Positions 6,582 through 13,136 of a stretch of 13,136 bases of DNA are shown here, one piece after another. Origin of the DNA: Vermiculatibacterium agrestimuris (GTDB lineage: Bacteria > Bacillota > Clostridia > Oscillospirales > Oscillospiraceae); the NCBI RefSeq assembly GCF_943193085.1, contig NZ_CALPCU010000039.1, forward strand, positions 1 to 13,136, in the 5' to 3' direction. Positions within the stretch are counted from its first letter, which is position 1. Each line of letters starts with the position of its first letter. The notes beneath the pieces were generated by a model. The model worked only from the letters and a program-made list of their open reading frames with translations, did no database searches and had not been told where the DNA came from. Made by a program: the position numbers and the translations under genes.

Positions 6582-6636
6582 GGGCCCCTTTGGGCCCGAG
6601 AGGTGAGGGCGTAAGAAAAGTCTTTCTTACGCCCTC
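6582..6636 (+). other. Two tandem hairpins between ftsL and the PBP gene
   Basis: Hairpin 1 pairs GGGCCC (6582-6587) with GGGCCC (6592-6597) around CTTT, within the perfect palindrome AAAGGGGCCCCTTT (6578-6591). Hairpin 2 is a perfect 14-bp stem, GAGGGCGTAAGAAA (6605-6618) with TTTCTTACGCCCTC (6623-6636), around AGTC. No T tract follows, so it is not a standard terminator. It ends 8 bases before the PBP ribosome binding site (AAAGGGGAG, 6645-6653). Transcript processing, attenuation or a dispersed repeat are all possible. Confidence 0.7.
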
Positions 6637-6660
6637 CTGTGATGAAAGGGGAGAAACCGC

Positions 6661-9111
6661 ATGGATTGCCGCCAGGAGCGCAGGGAGGAGGGCAGCCGCC
6701 CCGTCCCAGACCGAAAGGCCAACCGCACCATCCTCATCCGCACTCTGGTGCTGATGGCGATTTTTGGTGTGCTGACCTTCGCGCCGCTGTTTTTCCGGCT
6801 CTATGATATCCAGATCAGGAACCACCAGGATTTTCAGGAGCGGGCCATCCAGCAGCAGACCATGGACAACGCCGTCTCCGCCAACCGGGGCAAGATCAAG
6901 GACGCCAACGGCAAGGTACTGGCCCGCTCCGCCACGGTGTACGACGTGATCTTCTCCCCCAACGATTTTGTAAAGGTGCAGGAGAACTGGGACGCCGCCT
7001 ATGTCAGCGCGGACGGCTCCATCCGCACGGGGAAGGACGGCTACTATCCCCGGCCGGAGGCGGCGGCGGTGGCCCAGGGCCTGGCGGAAATTTTGGGGGG
7101 AGACGCGGAAAAGATACAAAAGAGCATCGAGAAGACGGGCAGCTACTACGAGGTGCTGGCCAACCGGGTGGAGAGCGAGACCGAGGAGGCCCTGCGCCAG
7201 TTCATCCGGGATCAGCACCTGTCCAACAGCCTGGTGCTCAACCCCACCAGCAAACGGTATTATACTTACGGTTCTCTGGCCGCCCAGGTCATCGGCTGGG
7301 TGAACTGGAAAAACGACAACAAGGGCGCCTACGGCATGGAGGCCCTTTACGAGGACGACCTGGCAGGCCGCACCGGCCGGGTGGTCACCGCCAAAAACGG
7401 CCGGGGCCGGGAGATGAAATACTCCTTCCAGGACTATTACGACGCCACCGACGGCAACGACCTGAACCTGACTCTGGACGCCACCATCCAGCTCTACTGC
7501 GAGCGCATCCTGGAAAAGGGCATCGAGATGTTCGAGGTGCAGGACGGCGGCTTCGTCATCGCCATGGATCCCAACACGGGGGCCATCAAGGCCTGGGCCA
7601 CCTCGCCCGGCTACAACCTCAACGACCCATGGGGAGTGGTGGATCCGGTGCTGAGCCAGTACCTGGAGTCGGTGCAGAACGACCCCGCCGCCAATGAGGA
7701 GGCCTATATGGAGGCCCTGAAGCAGATGCAGCTGCGCCAGTGGCGCAACAGGGCCATCAACGACACCTACGAGCCCGGCTCCACCTTCAAGTCCATGGTG
7801 CTGGCGGCGGCCCTGGAGGAGGGCGTTGTCAACGAGAGCACCACCTTCTATTGCCCCGGCTACTACATGGTGGGCGACGACAAGATCGGCTGTTCCAAAA
7901 AGGAGCCGGGCCACGGCAGCCAGGATCTGGCCACGGCGGTGGCAAACTCCTGCAACCCCGCCTTCATGATGATCGGCCAGGCCCTGGGGGCGGAGAAGTT
8001 TTACGACTATCTGGAGGATTTCGGCTTTCTGGAGGCCACCGGGGTGGATATACAGGGCGAGTCCTCCATCAATCCGGTGAGCGCCAGCCTGATCTGGTCG
8101 AGGCAGACCTTTACCGCCCCCAGTACCAAGCAGAACGCCTACCTGGCCACCGCCTCCTTCGGCCAGCGGTTCCAGGTCACCCCCCTCCAGCTCATCACGG
8201 CGGCCTCCGCCGTCATCAACGGCGGTCACCTGATGGAGCCCTATGTGATGGAGTCCATCACCGACCCGGACGGGAACATCATCAAGAAAAACGAGCCCAC
8301 CGAGGTGCGGCAGGTCATCAGCGAGGAGACCTCGGCGCGCTGCCGCACCATTCTGGAGGGCGTGGTGGACGGCGGAACCGGCAAACGGGCCTACGTCCCC
8401 GGCTACCGCATCGGCGGCAAGACCGGTTCCTCCGAGACCGTCAAGGCCGGAGAGGATCTCATCATCTCCCGGGGCGAGGACTACACCATCGTCTCCTTCC
8501 TGGGCTTTGCCCCCGCCGACGATCCCCAGATCGTGTTCCTGCTGGCTTACAACGCCCCCAAGCCGGTCTCGCCGGGGAGCAACCTGACCTCCCGGGACTA
8601 CTACATCTCCGGCGGCAATATGGCCGCTATGATGGCCGGCGAGCTGATGGAGGATATCCTGGCCCATATGGGCGTGGAGCGGCATTACTCCGATTCGGAA
8701 AAGGCCATGATCGATGTGACGGTGCCCAATCTGGTGGGCCAGACCGCCCAGGTAGGCCAGGAGGCCGCCACCGGCGCAGGCTTCGGCGTGCGTACGGTGG
8801 GCGAGGGGGAGACCGTCACTGCCCAGATCCCTGTGGGCGGCGCCAACATCCCCAGCGGCAGCGAGATCGTGCTCTATTTGGGGGAGGAGAAGCCGGCCGA
8901 CCTGGTCACCGTTCCCGACGTCCGGGGCCAGAGCGCCAGCCAGGCCCAGGAGACCCTGGCCAGGAGCGGCCTGTACCTGAAGGTGGGCGGCAACAGCAAC
9001 TATATGTCCAAGGAGGCCCGGGTAGCGGGGCAGTCCATCAACGTTGGCACCAGCGTGGAGCGGGGTACCGTGGTGGAATGCCGGTTCTCGGATAATACGA
9101 TGGTGGATTAA
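6661..9111 (+). CDS. Class B penicillin-binding protein with two PASTA domains (PBP2/FtsI/SpoVD type)
   Basis: A membrane-anchored transpeptidase that cross-links septal or spore peptidoglycan, probably working with the FtsL-like and SEDS proteins of this operon. The 816 residues start with a basic cytoplasmic segment and one membrane helix (about 23-46). A dimerisation domain follows, then a transpeptidase domain with all three active-site motifs: STFK (374-377, nucleophile Ser374), SCN (430-432) and KTGS (587-590). Two PASTA domains follow (about 685-741 and 749-808, the second starting VPDVRGQSASQAQ). A stretch of about 40 residues (about 320-362) between PGYNLNDP and RNRAINDTYEPGSTFK looks like an insertion. 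The start is supported by AAAGGGGAG at 6645-6653. The locus position matches both division FtsI/PbpB and sporulation SpoVD proteins, so I leave the symbol blank. The call as a class B PBP is secure. Confidence 0.96.
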   Translation: MDCRQERREEGSRPVPDRKANRTILIRTLVLMAIFGVLTFAPLFFRLYDIQIRNHQDFQERAIQQQTMDNAVSANRGKIKDANGKVLARSATVYDVIFSPNDFVKVQENWDAAYVSADGSIRTGKDGYYPRPEAAAVAQGLAEILGGDAEKIQKSIEKTGSYYEVLANRVESETEEALRQFIRDQHLSNSLVLNPTSKRYYTYGSLAAQVIGWVNWKNDNKGAYGMEALYEDDLAGRTGRVVTAKNGRGREMKYSFQDYYDATDGNDLNLTLDATIQLYCERILEKGIEMFEVQDGGFVIAMDPNTGAIKAWATSPGYNLNDPWGVVDPVLSQYLESVQNDPAANEEAYMEALKQMQLRQWRNRAINDTYEPGSTFKSMVLAAALEEGVVNESTTFYCPGYYMVGDDKIGCSKKEPGHGSQDLATAVANSCNPAFMMIGQALGAEKFYDYLEDFGFLEATGVDIQGESSINPVSASLIWSRQTFTAPSTKQNAYLATASFGQRFQVTPLQLITAASAVINGGHLMEPYVMESITDPDGNIIKKNEPTEVRQVISEETSARCRTILEGVVDGGTGKRAYVPGYRIGGKTGSSETVKAGEDLIISRGEDYTIVSFLGFAPADDPQIVFLLAYNAPKPVSPGSNLTSRDYYISGGNMAAMMAGELMEDILAHMGVERHYSDSEKAMIDVTVPNLVGQTAQVGQEAATGAGFGVRTVGEGETVTAQIPVGGANIPSGSEIVLYLGEEKPADLVTVPDVRGQSASQAQETLARSGLYLKVGGNSNYMSKEARVAGQSINVGTSVERGTVVECRFSDNTMVD

Positions 9112-9116
9112 AGGGA

Positions 9117-9191
9117 AGCGCGGAGCAAGGGGCTGCGAGGGAGCTTGGACTGGAGCGAGGGCGAGCGCAGGGCTGCGAAGCGGCCCGCAGA
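9117..9191 (+). repeat. Dispersed intergenic repeat, copy 1 (after the PBP gene)
   Basis: These 75 bases match 13062-13136 at 67 of 75 positions with no gaps. The copy begins 6 bases after the PBP stop. It contains three GGAGC units (from 9122, 9140 and 9152), a possible CTGCG/CGCAG closing stem (9133-9137 with 9166-9170) and a 3' hairpin GGGCTGC-gaa-GCGGCCC (9170-9186). The second copy is cut by the window edge, so the true right end of the repeat is unknown. Confidence 0.8.
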
Positions 9192-9282
9192 CCAGCCCGA
9201 GTCGGATGGAGCGTACCCTTTGCGGGCAAAACGACCGAGCGGTCAGCCCTTTGCATAGCGTGACAGCCCCATCAATAAAATA
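9192..9282 (+). other. Structured leader between repeat copy 1 and murE
   Basis: CCCTTTGC occurs twice in direct orientation, at 9216-9223 and 9247-9254. Between and overlapping them are two small hairpins, TTTGC-GG-GCAAA (9219-9230) and GACCG-AG-CGGTC (9233-9244). The 184-base gap between the PBP gene and murE has no convincing gene. The stretch may belong to the same repeat unit as copy 1. Confidence 0.45.
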
Positions 9283-9295
9283 AAGAGGTGTTCGT

Positions 9296-10717
9296 ATGCG
9301 CCTGCACCGGCTGCTGGAGGGCACGGGCTGTATAGGCCCCCTGCCCCGGGACGTGGAAGTAAAGGGCATTTCTTACGACACCAGAACGATAAAGCCCGGC
9401 GAGGTATTCGTGGCCTTGCATGGGTACAAGACAGACGGACACAGATATATGTCCCAGGCCCGGGCCCAGGGGGCCGCCGCCGTGGTCTGTGAGGAGGGCC
9501 CGGGGATCCGCGTCCCCGACGCGCGGGCCGCCCTGGCCGCCATGTCCGCCAATTGGTTCGGCCATCCGGGGTCGGAGCTGGAGCTGGTGGGAGTCACCGG
9601 CACCAACGGAAAGACCACCGTCACCACTCTGCTGTGGAGCGTTTTGGGGGAGGCCCTGGAGACCAAGGTGGGCCTTTTGGGCACCAACGTCAACCGGATA
9701 GGGGAGAGGCTGTACCCCGCCCAGCGCACCACGCCGGAGAGCTATGAGACCCAACAGTGGCTGCGCCAAATGGCGGACGGGGGCTGTACTCACGTGGTGA
9801 TGGAGGTCTCCTCCCATGCCCTGTGCCTCCACCGGGTGGATGGGCTCACCTTTTCTGTGGGGGCCTTCACCAACCTGACCCAGGATCATTTGGACTTTCA
9901 CAAGACCATGGAGGCGTACCGCCAGGCCAAGGGCCGTCTCTTTGCCCAGAGCCGGGCCGCGGTCATCAACACAGACGATCCGGCGGGAGAATATTATGTA
10001 AACCAAATTTCCGGCACCCTTCTCACCTACTCCGCCAGCGGCTCCGCCGCCGGTCTTTGGGCCAAAAATGCGGCCCTCCATCCCGACCGGGTGGAGTTTC
10101 AAGCGGTGGCTGGCGGAGAGGAGACAGCTGTGCGGGTCAATATCCCCGGCGGCTTTACGGTGTATAACGCCCTGTGCGTTCTGGGCTGCGCCCGGGCGCT
10201 GGGGATCTCCTTGCCTGCGGCGGCGGGGATCCTGGCCCGCGCCCAGGGGGTCAAGGGGCGCATGGAGGTGGTTCCCACCCCCGGCCCCGGCACGGTCATC
10301 ATCGACTATGCCCACACTCCCGACGCCCTGGAAAACGCCCTGACGGCTCTTCGGGGCTTTACCGGGGGGCGGCTCATCTGCCTGTTTGGCTGCGGCGGCG
10401 ACCGGGATCGGGGCAAGCGGCCCATCATGGGCTCCATCGCCCAGGGGCGCAGCGATCTGTGCGTGGTCACCTCCGACAATCCCAGAACGGAGGCGCCGGA
10501 GGCGATCATCGACGATATCCTGGCGGGAATGGAGGCGGATGAGGCCTCTATCCTGGTGGAGCCTGACCGTCCCACCGCCATCCGCCTGGCCCTGGAGCAG
10601 CTCCGGGAGGGGGATGTGCTCCTGCTGGCGGGGAAGGGCCATGAGACCTATCAGGAGGTCAAGGGTGAGAAACGGCACATGGATGAACGGGAGCTGGTGG
10701 CCGCATATTTTTCCTGA
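9296..10717 (+). CDS. murE: UDP-N-acetylmuramoyl-L-alanyl-D-glutamate-2,6-diaminopimelate ligase
   Basis: MurE is a cytoplasmic ATP-dependent Mur ligase that adds the third stem residue to the peptidoglycan precursor. The 473 residues hold the ATP-binding TGTNGKTT (101-108), RTTPE (144-148), EVSSHAL (170-176), the YRQAKGRLF segment with the likely carbamylated Lys212, NALCVLGCAR in the central domain, DYAHTPDALENAL (337-349) and AGKGHETYQ near the end. The DNPR motif (394-397) is the signature of enzymes that select meso-diaminopimelate, so an A1-gamma type DAP peptidoglycan is inferred. AAGAGGTG at 9283-9290, 5 bases before the ATG, fixes the start. It follows the PBP gene after 184 structured bases. 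Unusually, murF does not follow; mraY comes next. Confidence 0.97.
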   Translation: MRLHRLLEGTGCIGPLPRDVEVKGISYDTRTIKPGEVFVALHGYKTDGHRYMSQARAQGAAAVVCEEGPGIRVPDARAALAAMSANWFGHPGSELELVGVTGTNGKTTVTTLLWSVLGEALETKVGLLGTNVNRIGERLYPAQRTTPESYETQQWLRQMADGGCTHVVMEVSSHALCLHRVDGLTFSVGAFTNLTQDHLDFHKTMEAYRQAKGRLFAQSRAAVINTDDPAGEYYVNQISGTLLTYSASGSAAGLWAKNAALHPDRVEFQAVAGGEETAVRVNIPGGFTVYNALCVLGCARALGISLPAAAGILARAQGVKGRMEVVPTPGPGTVIIDYAHTPDALENALTALRGFTGGRLICLFGCGGDRDRGKRPIMGSIAQGRSDLCVVTSDNPRTEAPEAIIDDILAGMEADEASILVEPDRPTAIRLALEQLREGDVLLLAGKGHETYQEVKGEKRHMDERELVAAYFS

Positions 10718-10720
10718 CGG

Positions 10721-10749
10721 TTGCCAAAATCCTCCCCATGTGATACAAT
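10721..10749 (+). promoter_or_regulatory. Internal promoter between murE and mraY
   Basis: TTGCCA (10721-10726) and TACAAT (10744-10749) are spaced by exactly 17 bases, with TGA before the -10 giving an extended -10 (TGn). Transcription would start near 10756, about 50 bases before mraY. This would let mraY and the SEDS gene be expressed apart from the mraZ promoter. The motif is clear; activity is inferred. Confidence 0.68.
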
Positions 10750-10808
10750 ACCCGCTTGCGTGAGGCGGGAGGAAGTGTTCCCGAGAGAAAAGCGCTGGAG
10801 GTCTAAAA

Positions 10809-11813
10809 ATGGGTAATATCAACGCGGATATCCTGCTGGTGATTGGGGTGAGCTTCGTCCTCACCGCCTTTCTGGGGCGGCTGCTGATCCCCGTTCTGCG
10901 GGCGCTGAAGGCGGGCCAGTCCATCAAGGAGATCGGCCCCAGCTGGCACATGGCCAAGCAGGGCACCCCCACCATGGGCGGGCTTATGTTTATCATCGCC
11001 ATCGGCGTGGTGGTGGCCGGCTTCAGCTTCCGGGGCCACATTCAGAACGGCGACTTCGGCGGGCTCTATGTTTTCGGCTTCGCCCTTATTTTCGGCGCCA
11101 TCGGATTCATTGACGACTATATGAAGGTAGTCCACCACGAGAATACCGGCCTTACCGCCGGGTGGAAGTTCCTTCTGCAGCTGGCCGCCGCCATTTTGAT
11201 GACGGTGCTGCTGCGAAACGAGAACTATCTGGATCCCAACCTCTATATCCCCTTTGTCAATGTTTCCGTCCCCCTGCCCTGGCCGGTGTACATGGTCTTC
11301 GCCGCCTTTGTTATGGTGGGCACGGTGAACGCGGTGAACATTACCGACGGGCTGGACGGCCTGTCCTCTTCGGTGACGATCCCGGTGGCGGCGTTTTTCG
11401 TCGTGATGACCGCCCAGTGGAACAAGGGAGAGCTGACGGTCTTTGCCGCCGCCCTGCTGGGCGGCCTGCTGGGCTTTTTGCTTTATAACCACTATCCCGC
11501 CCAGGTCTTTATGGGGGATACCGGCTCCCTGTTCCTGGGGGGCGCGGTGTGCGGCCTGGCCTTTGCCACGGATATGCCCCTGGTGCTGGTGCTGGTGGGG
11601 ATCGTCTATATTGCCGAGACCCTCTCCGACATCATCCAGGTCGCCTATTTCAAGCTGACCCACGGAAAGCGTATTTTTAAGATGGCTCCTCTCCATCACC
11701 ACTTTGAGATGTGCGGGTGGAAGGAGCGGAAGGTGGTGGCGGTCTTCTCCGCCGTATCCATCCTGTTTTGCCTCCTCGCCTATCTGGGCGTAATGGGGCG
11801 GTATCAGATCTAA
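10809..11813 (+). CDS. mraY: Phospho-N-acetylmuramoyl-pentapeptide-transferase
   Basis: MraY transfers phospho-MurNAc-pentapeptide from UDP to undecaprenyl phosphate, making lipid I on the inner face of the membrane. The 334-residue polytopic protein has the family motifs in order: PTMGG (54-58), the catalytic-region Asp pair in GFIDDYMKV (D102, D103), VNAVNITDGLDGL (173-185), the magnesium-binding Asp237 in FMGDTGSLFLGG, and MAPLHHHFE (292-300). About ten hydrophobic segments are visible, as expected. GGAGGT (10797-10802), 6 bases before the ATG, is a strong ribosome binding site. Its own promoter lies just upstream, where murF often stands in related clusters, and murD is missing downstream. 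Confidence 0.97.
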   Translation: MGNINADILLVIGVSFVLTAFLGRLLIPVLRALKAGQSIKEIGPSWHMAKQGTPTMGGLMFIIAIGVVVAGFSFRGHIQNGDFGGLYVFGFALIFGAIGFIDDYMKVVHHENTGLTAGWKFLLQLAAAILMTVLLRNENYLDPNLYIPFVNVSVPLPWPVYMVFAAFVMVGTVNAVNITDGLDGLSSSVTIPVAAFFVVMTAQWNKGELTVFAAALLGGLLGFLLYNHYPAQVFMGDTGSLFLGGAVCGLAFATDMPLVLVLVGIVYIAETLSDIIQVAYFKLTHGKRIFKMAPLHHHFEMCGWKERKVVAVFSAVSILFCLLAYLGVMGRYQI

Positions 11814-11866
11814 GAGGCAAAGGGAGCGGGGAAGCGGATTTTGCGATAGCGTGAGGTGGTGCGGTC

Positions 11867-13060
11867 ATGGCAAAACGGGATCTGACAATGGAACAGCAGC
11901 TGGCCCGGGGCCCATTGGATCTGCCCTTTTTGATGCTGGCGGTGCTGCTCACCGTCATCGGCGTTATCATGGTCTTCTCCGCCTCCTACGCCACCGCGAT
12001 CAACGAGGATCGCGCCGCCACCTACTACTTTGCCCGGCAGGCCATTTTTGCCGTGGCGGGCCTGGTGGCCATGTACGTCACCTCCAAGATCAACTACCAG
12101 CAGTTTCGCTGGATGTCTATTTTTGCGCTTGGGCTGGCCTTTTTCCTGCTGGTGCTGGTGCTGATCCCCGGCTTCCACACCAATCGGGCCGATGGAGTCA
12201 AACGGTGGCTCAGGGTGCCGGGTATCGGCTCCTTCCAGCCCTCTGAGGTGGCAAAGCTGGGCGTCACCCTCTATTTTGCCGCCCGGATGAGCAAACGGCA
12301 AAGCGAGAAAAAGCGGGAGTATAACCGCCGGACATATTCCGGGGTCATCCTCAAGTGGCTGGACGACATCGGCTTTATGGAGCTGGTTCCCTACGGCCTG
12401 ATCCTGCTGGCCATTATGATCCTCATGCGTCTGGAGCCCCATATGTCAGGTACGATCCTGGTGCTGGTGCCCGCCGCCGCCATCCTGTTTGCCGGCGGGG
12501 TGAAGCTGCGCTGGTTTGGCGTGGGCATCGCCGGCGTGGCGGGCATCCTGGCCCTGTCCATGACCGGCTACCAATCCACCCGTATCCTGGTGTGGCAGGA
12601 TCCCTGGGCCTATCCCAGGGACGGCGGCTTCCAGATCATTCAGTCCCTCTATGCTATCGGCTCCGGCGGCCTGTTCGGCGTGGGCTTCGGCCAAAGCCGC
12701 CAGAAGCAGCTCTTCCTCCCCGAGCCGGAAAACGACTTCATCTTCTCCATCGTCTGCGAGGAGCTGGGCCTGATCGGAGCGGGACTCATTCTGGCCCTGT
12801 TCGTCATGCTTATCCTGCGGGGCTATTGGATCGCCCTCCACGCAAGAGACCGGTTCGGCTCTCTGCTGGCGGTGGGCATCACCACCCTGCTGGCCGTCCA
12901 GGTATTTCTCAATATCTCGGTGGTCACCAACTTCCTGCCCACCACCGGCATCTCCCTGCCCTTTTTCAGCTATGGCGGCACGGCGCTGATGATACAGCTG
13001 GTGGAGATGGGGATCGTTCTCAGCGTCTCCCGGCAGATACCGGTCACAAAACAGGGTTAG
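11867..13060 (+). CDS. ftsW: FtsW/SpoVE-type SEDS peptidoglycan glycosyltransferase
   Basis: SEDS proteins polymerise lipid II into glycan strands and work as a pair with a class B PBP, here probably the PASTA PBP of the same operon. The 397-residue polytopic protein starts with a short basic/polar segment and shows about ten hydrophobic segments. Motifs include FSASYATA in the first helix, GVKRWLRVPGIGSFQPSEVAK (110-130), an extracytoplasmic PEPENDFIF with the likely catalytic Asp290, CEELGLIG (297-304), and the C-terminal TTGISLPFFSYGGT (359-372). RodA is less likely because of the dcw location, but FtsW (division) and SpoVE (sporulation) cannot be separated by sequence alone. GAGGTGG at 11853-11859, 7 bases upstream, supports the start. 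murD is absent between mraY and this gene. A dispersed repeat begins one base after its stop. Confidence 0.95.
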   Translation: MAKRDLTMEQQLARGPLDLPFLMLAVLLTVIGVIMVFSASYATAINEDRAATYYFARQAIFAVAGLVAMYVTSKINYQQFRWMSIFALGLAFFLLVLVLIPGFHTNRADGVKRWLRVPGIGSFQPSEVAKLGVTLYFAARMSKRQSEKKREYNRRTYSGVILKWLDDIGFMELVPYGLILLAIMILMRLEPHMSGTILVLVPAAAILFAGGVKLRWFGVGIAGVAGILALSMTGYQSTRILVWQDPWAYPRDGGFQIIQSLYAIGSGGLFGVGFGQSRQKQLFLPEPENDFIFSIVCEELGLIGAGLILALFVMLILRGYWIALHARDRFGSLLAVGITTLLAVQVFLNISVVTNFLPTTGISLPFFSYGGTALMIQLVEMGIVLSVSRQIPVTKQG

Positions 13061-13061
13061 G

Positions 13062-13136
13062 AGCGCGGAGCAAGGGACTGCGAGGGAGCTTGGACTGGAG
13101 CGAAGCCGAGCGCAGGGCCGCAGGGCGGCCCGAAGA
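13062..13136 (+). repeat. Dispersed intergenic repeat, copy 2 (after ftsW, truncated by window edge)
   Basis: Matches 9117-9191 at 67 of 75 bases without gaps, starting one base after the ftsW stop. The 3' hairpin is kept as GGGCCGC-agg-GCGGCCC (13115-13131). The T-G wobble of copy 1 is a C-G pair here, while the loop sequence differs. The frame relative to the upstream stop differs between copies, which argues against a coding extension. The copy runs to the last base of the window and may continue. Confidence 0.8.

Noticed and set aside
9251..9281. Possible murE promoter TTGCAT-N19-TAAAAT
   Set aside because: The spacer is too long, and transcription would start at or beyond the murE ribosome binding site.
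9044..9283. A 79-codon frame running through repeat copy 1
   Set aside because: It begins inside the PBP gene and has no ribosome site. The equivalent frame of copy 2 continues in phase with the ftsW stop whereas copy 1 is out of phase, so coding is not conserved.
6388..9369. A 993-codon open frame on the minus strand antisense to the PBP gene
   Set aside because: It is a GC-rich shadow of the PBP gene. The translation is Gly/His/Leu-rich without family motifs, while the plus strand carries complete catalytic motifs.
10751..10769. CCCGC/GCGGG stem as a riboswitch or attenuator for mraY
   Set aside because: The stem is only five strong pairs, overlaps the predicted transcription start, and has no T tract or further conserved structure.
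9272..11041. A 589-codon minus-strand open frame antisense to murE and mraY
   Set aside because: A stop-free shadow caused by base composition, with low-complexity content. murE and mraY motifs are intact on the plus strand.

Overview
The window looks like chromosomal housekeeping DNA from a GC-rich Firmicute, most likely a clostridial gut anaerobe of the Oscillospiraceae/Flavonifractor kind. That placement is inference. It rests on the Gram-positive style division and wall (dcw) cluster headed by mraZ, a class B penicillin-binding protein with C-terminal PASTA repeats, a MurE carrying the DNPR signature of meso-diaminopimelate ligases, GGAGG-type ribosome binding sites, and an RCC1/copper-amine-oxidase-like surface protein.

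Layout. (1) 1-2440, plus strand: the 3' part of uvrC (DNA repair), then rsmD (16S rRNA methylation), coaD (coenzyme A synthesis) and an unnamed coiled-coil protein. A full-consensus promoter lies inside rsmD, so coaD and its partner can probably be transcribed separately. The run closes with a strong hairpin terminator that works on both strands. (2) 2441-4156, minus strand: one secreted protein with seven RCC1-like blades and a C-terminal copper-amine-oxidase-N-like domain. (3) 4157-4595: a divergent control region with a minus-strand promoter, a 20-bp GC-rich hairpin, an A-rich tract, the mraZ promoter and a likely MraZ operator. (4) 4596 to the right edge, plus strand: mraZ, rsmH, ftsL-like, PASTA PBP, murE, mraY and an ftsW/spoVE-type SEDS gene.

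How the genes work together. MraZ probably represses its own operon. RsmH modifies 16S rRNA. The FtsL-like protein, PBP and SEDS protein form the core of a septal peptidoglycan synthase. MurE adds the third stem residue to the cytoplasmic precursor and MraY makes lipid I. murF and murD, which commonly sit between murE/mraY and mraY/ftsW, are absent here; a strong promoter lies where murF would be.

I see no defence island, CRISPR array, transposase or tRNA, and no convincing new multigene system. The least explained signals are non-coding. A dispersed repeat of at least 75 bp occurs just after the PBP and ftsW stop codons, with a hairpin kept in both copies. Two tandem hairpins lie between ftsL and the PBP gene, a GC-rich hairpin overlaps the surface-protein promoter, and a perfect promoter is embedded in rsmD.
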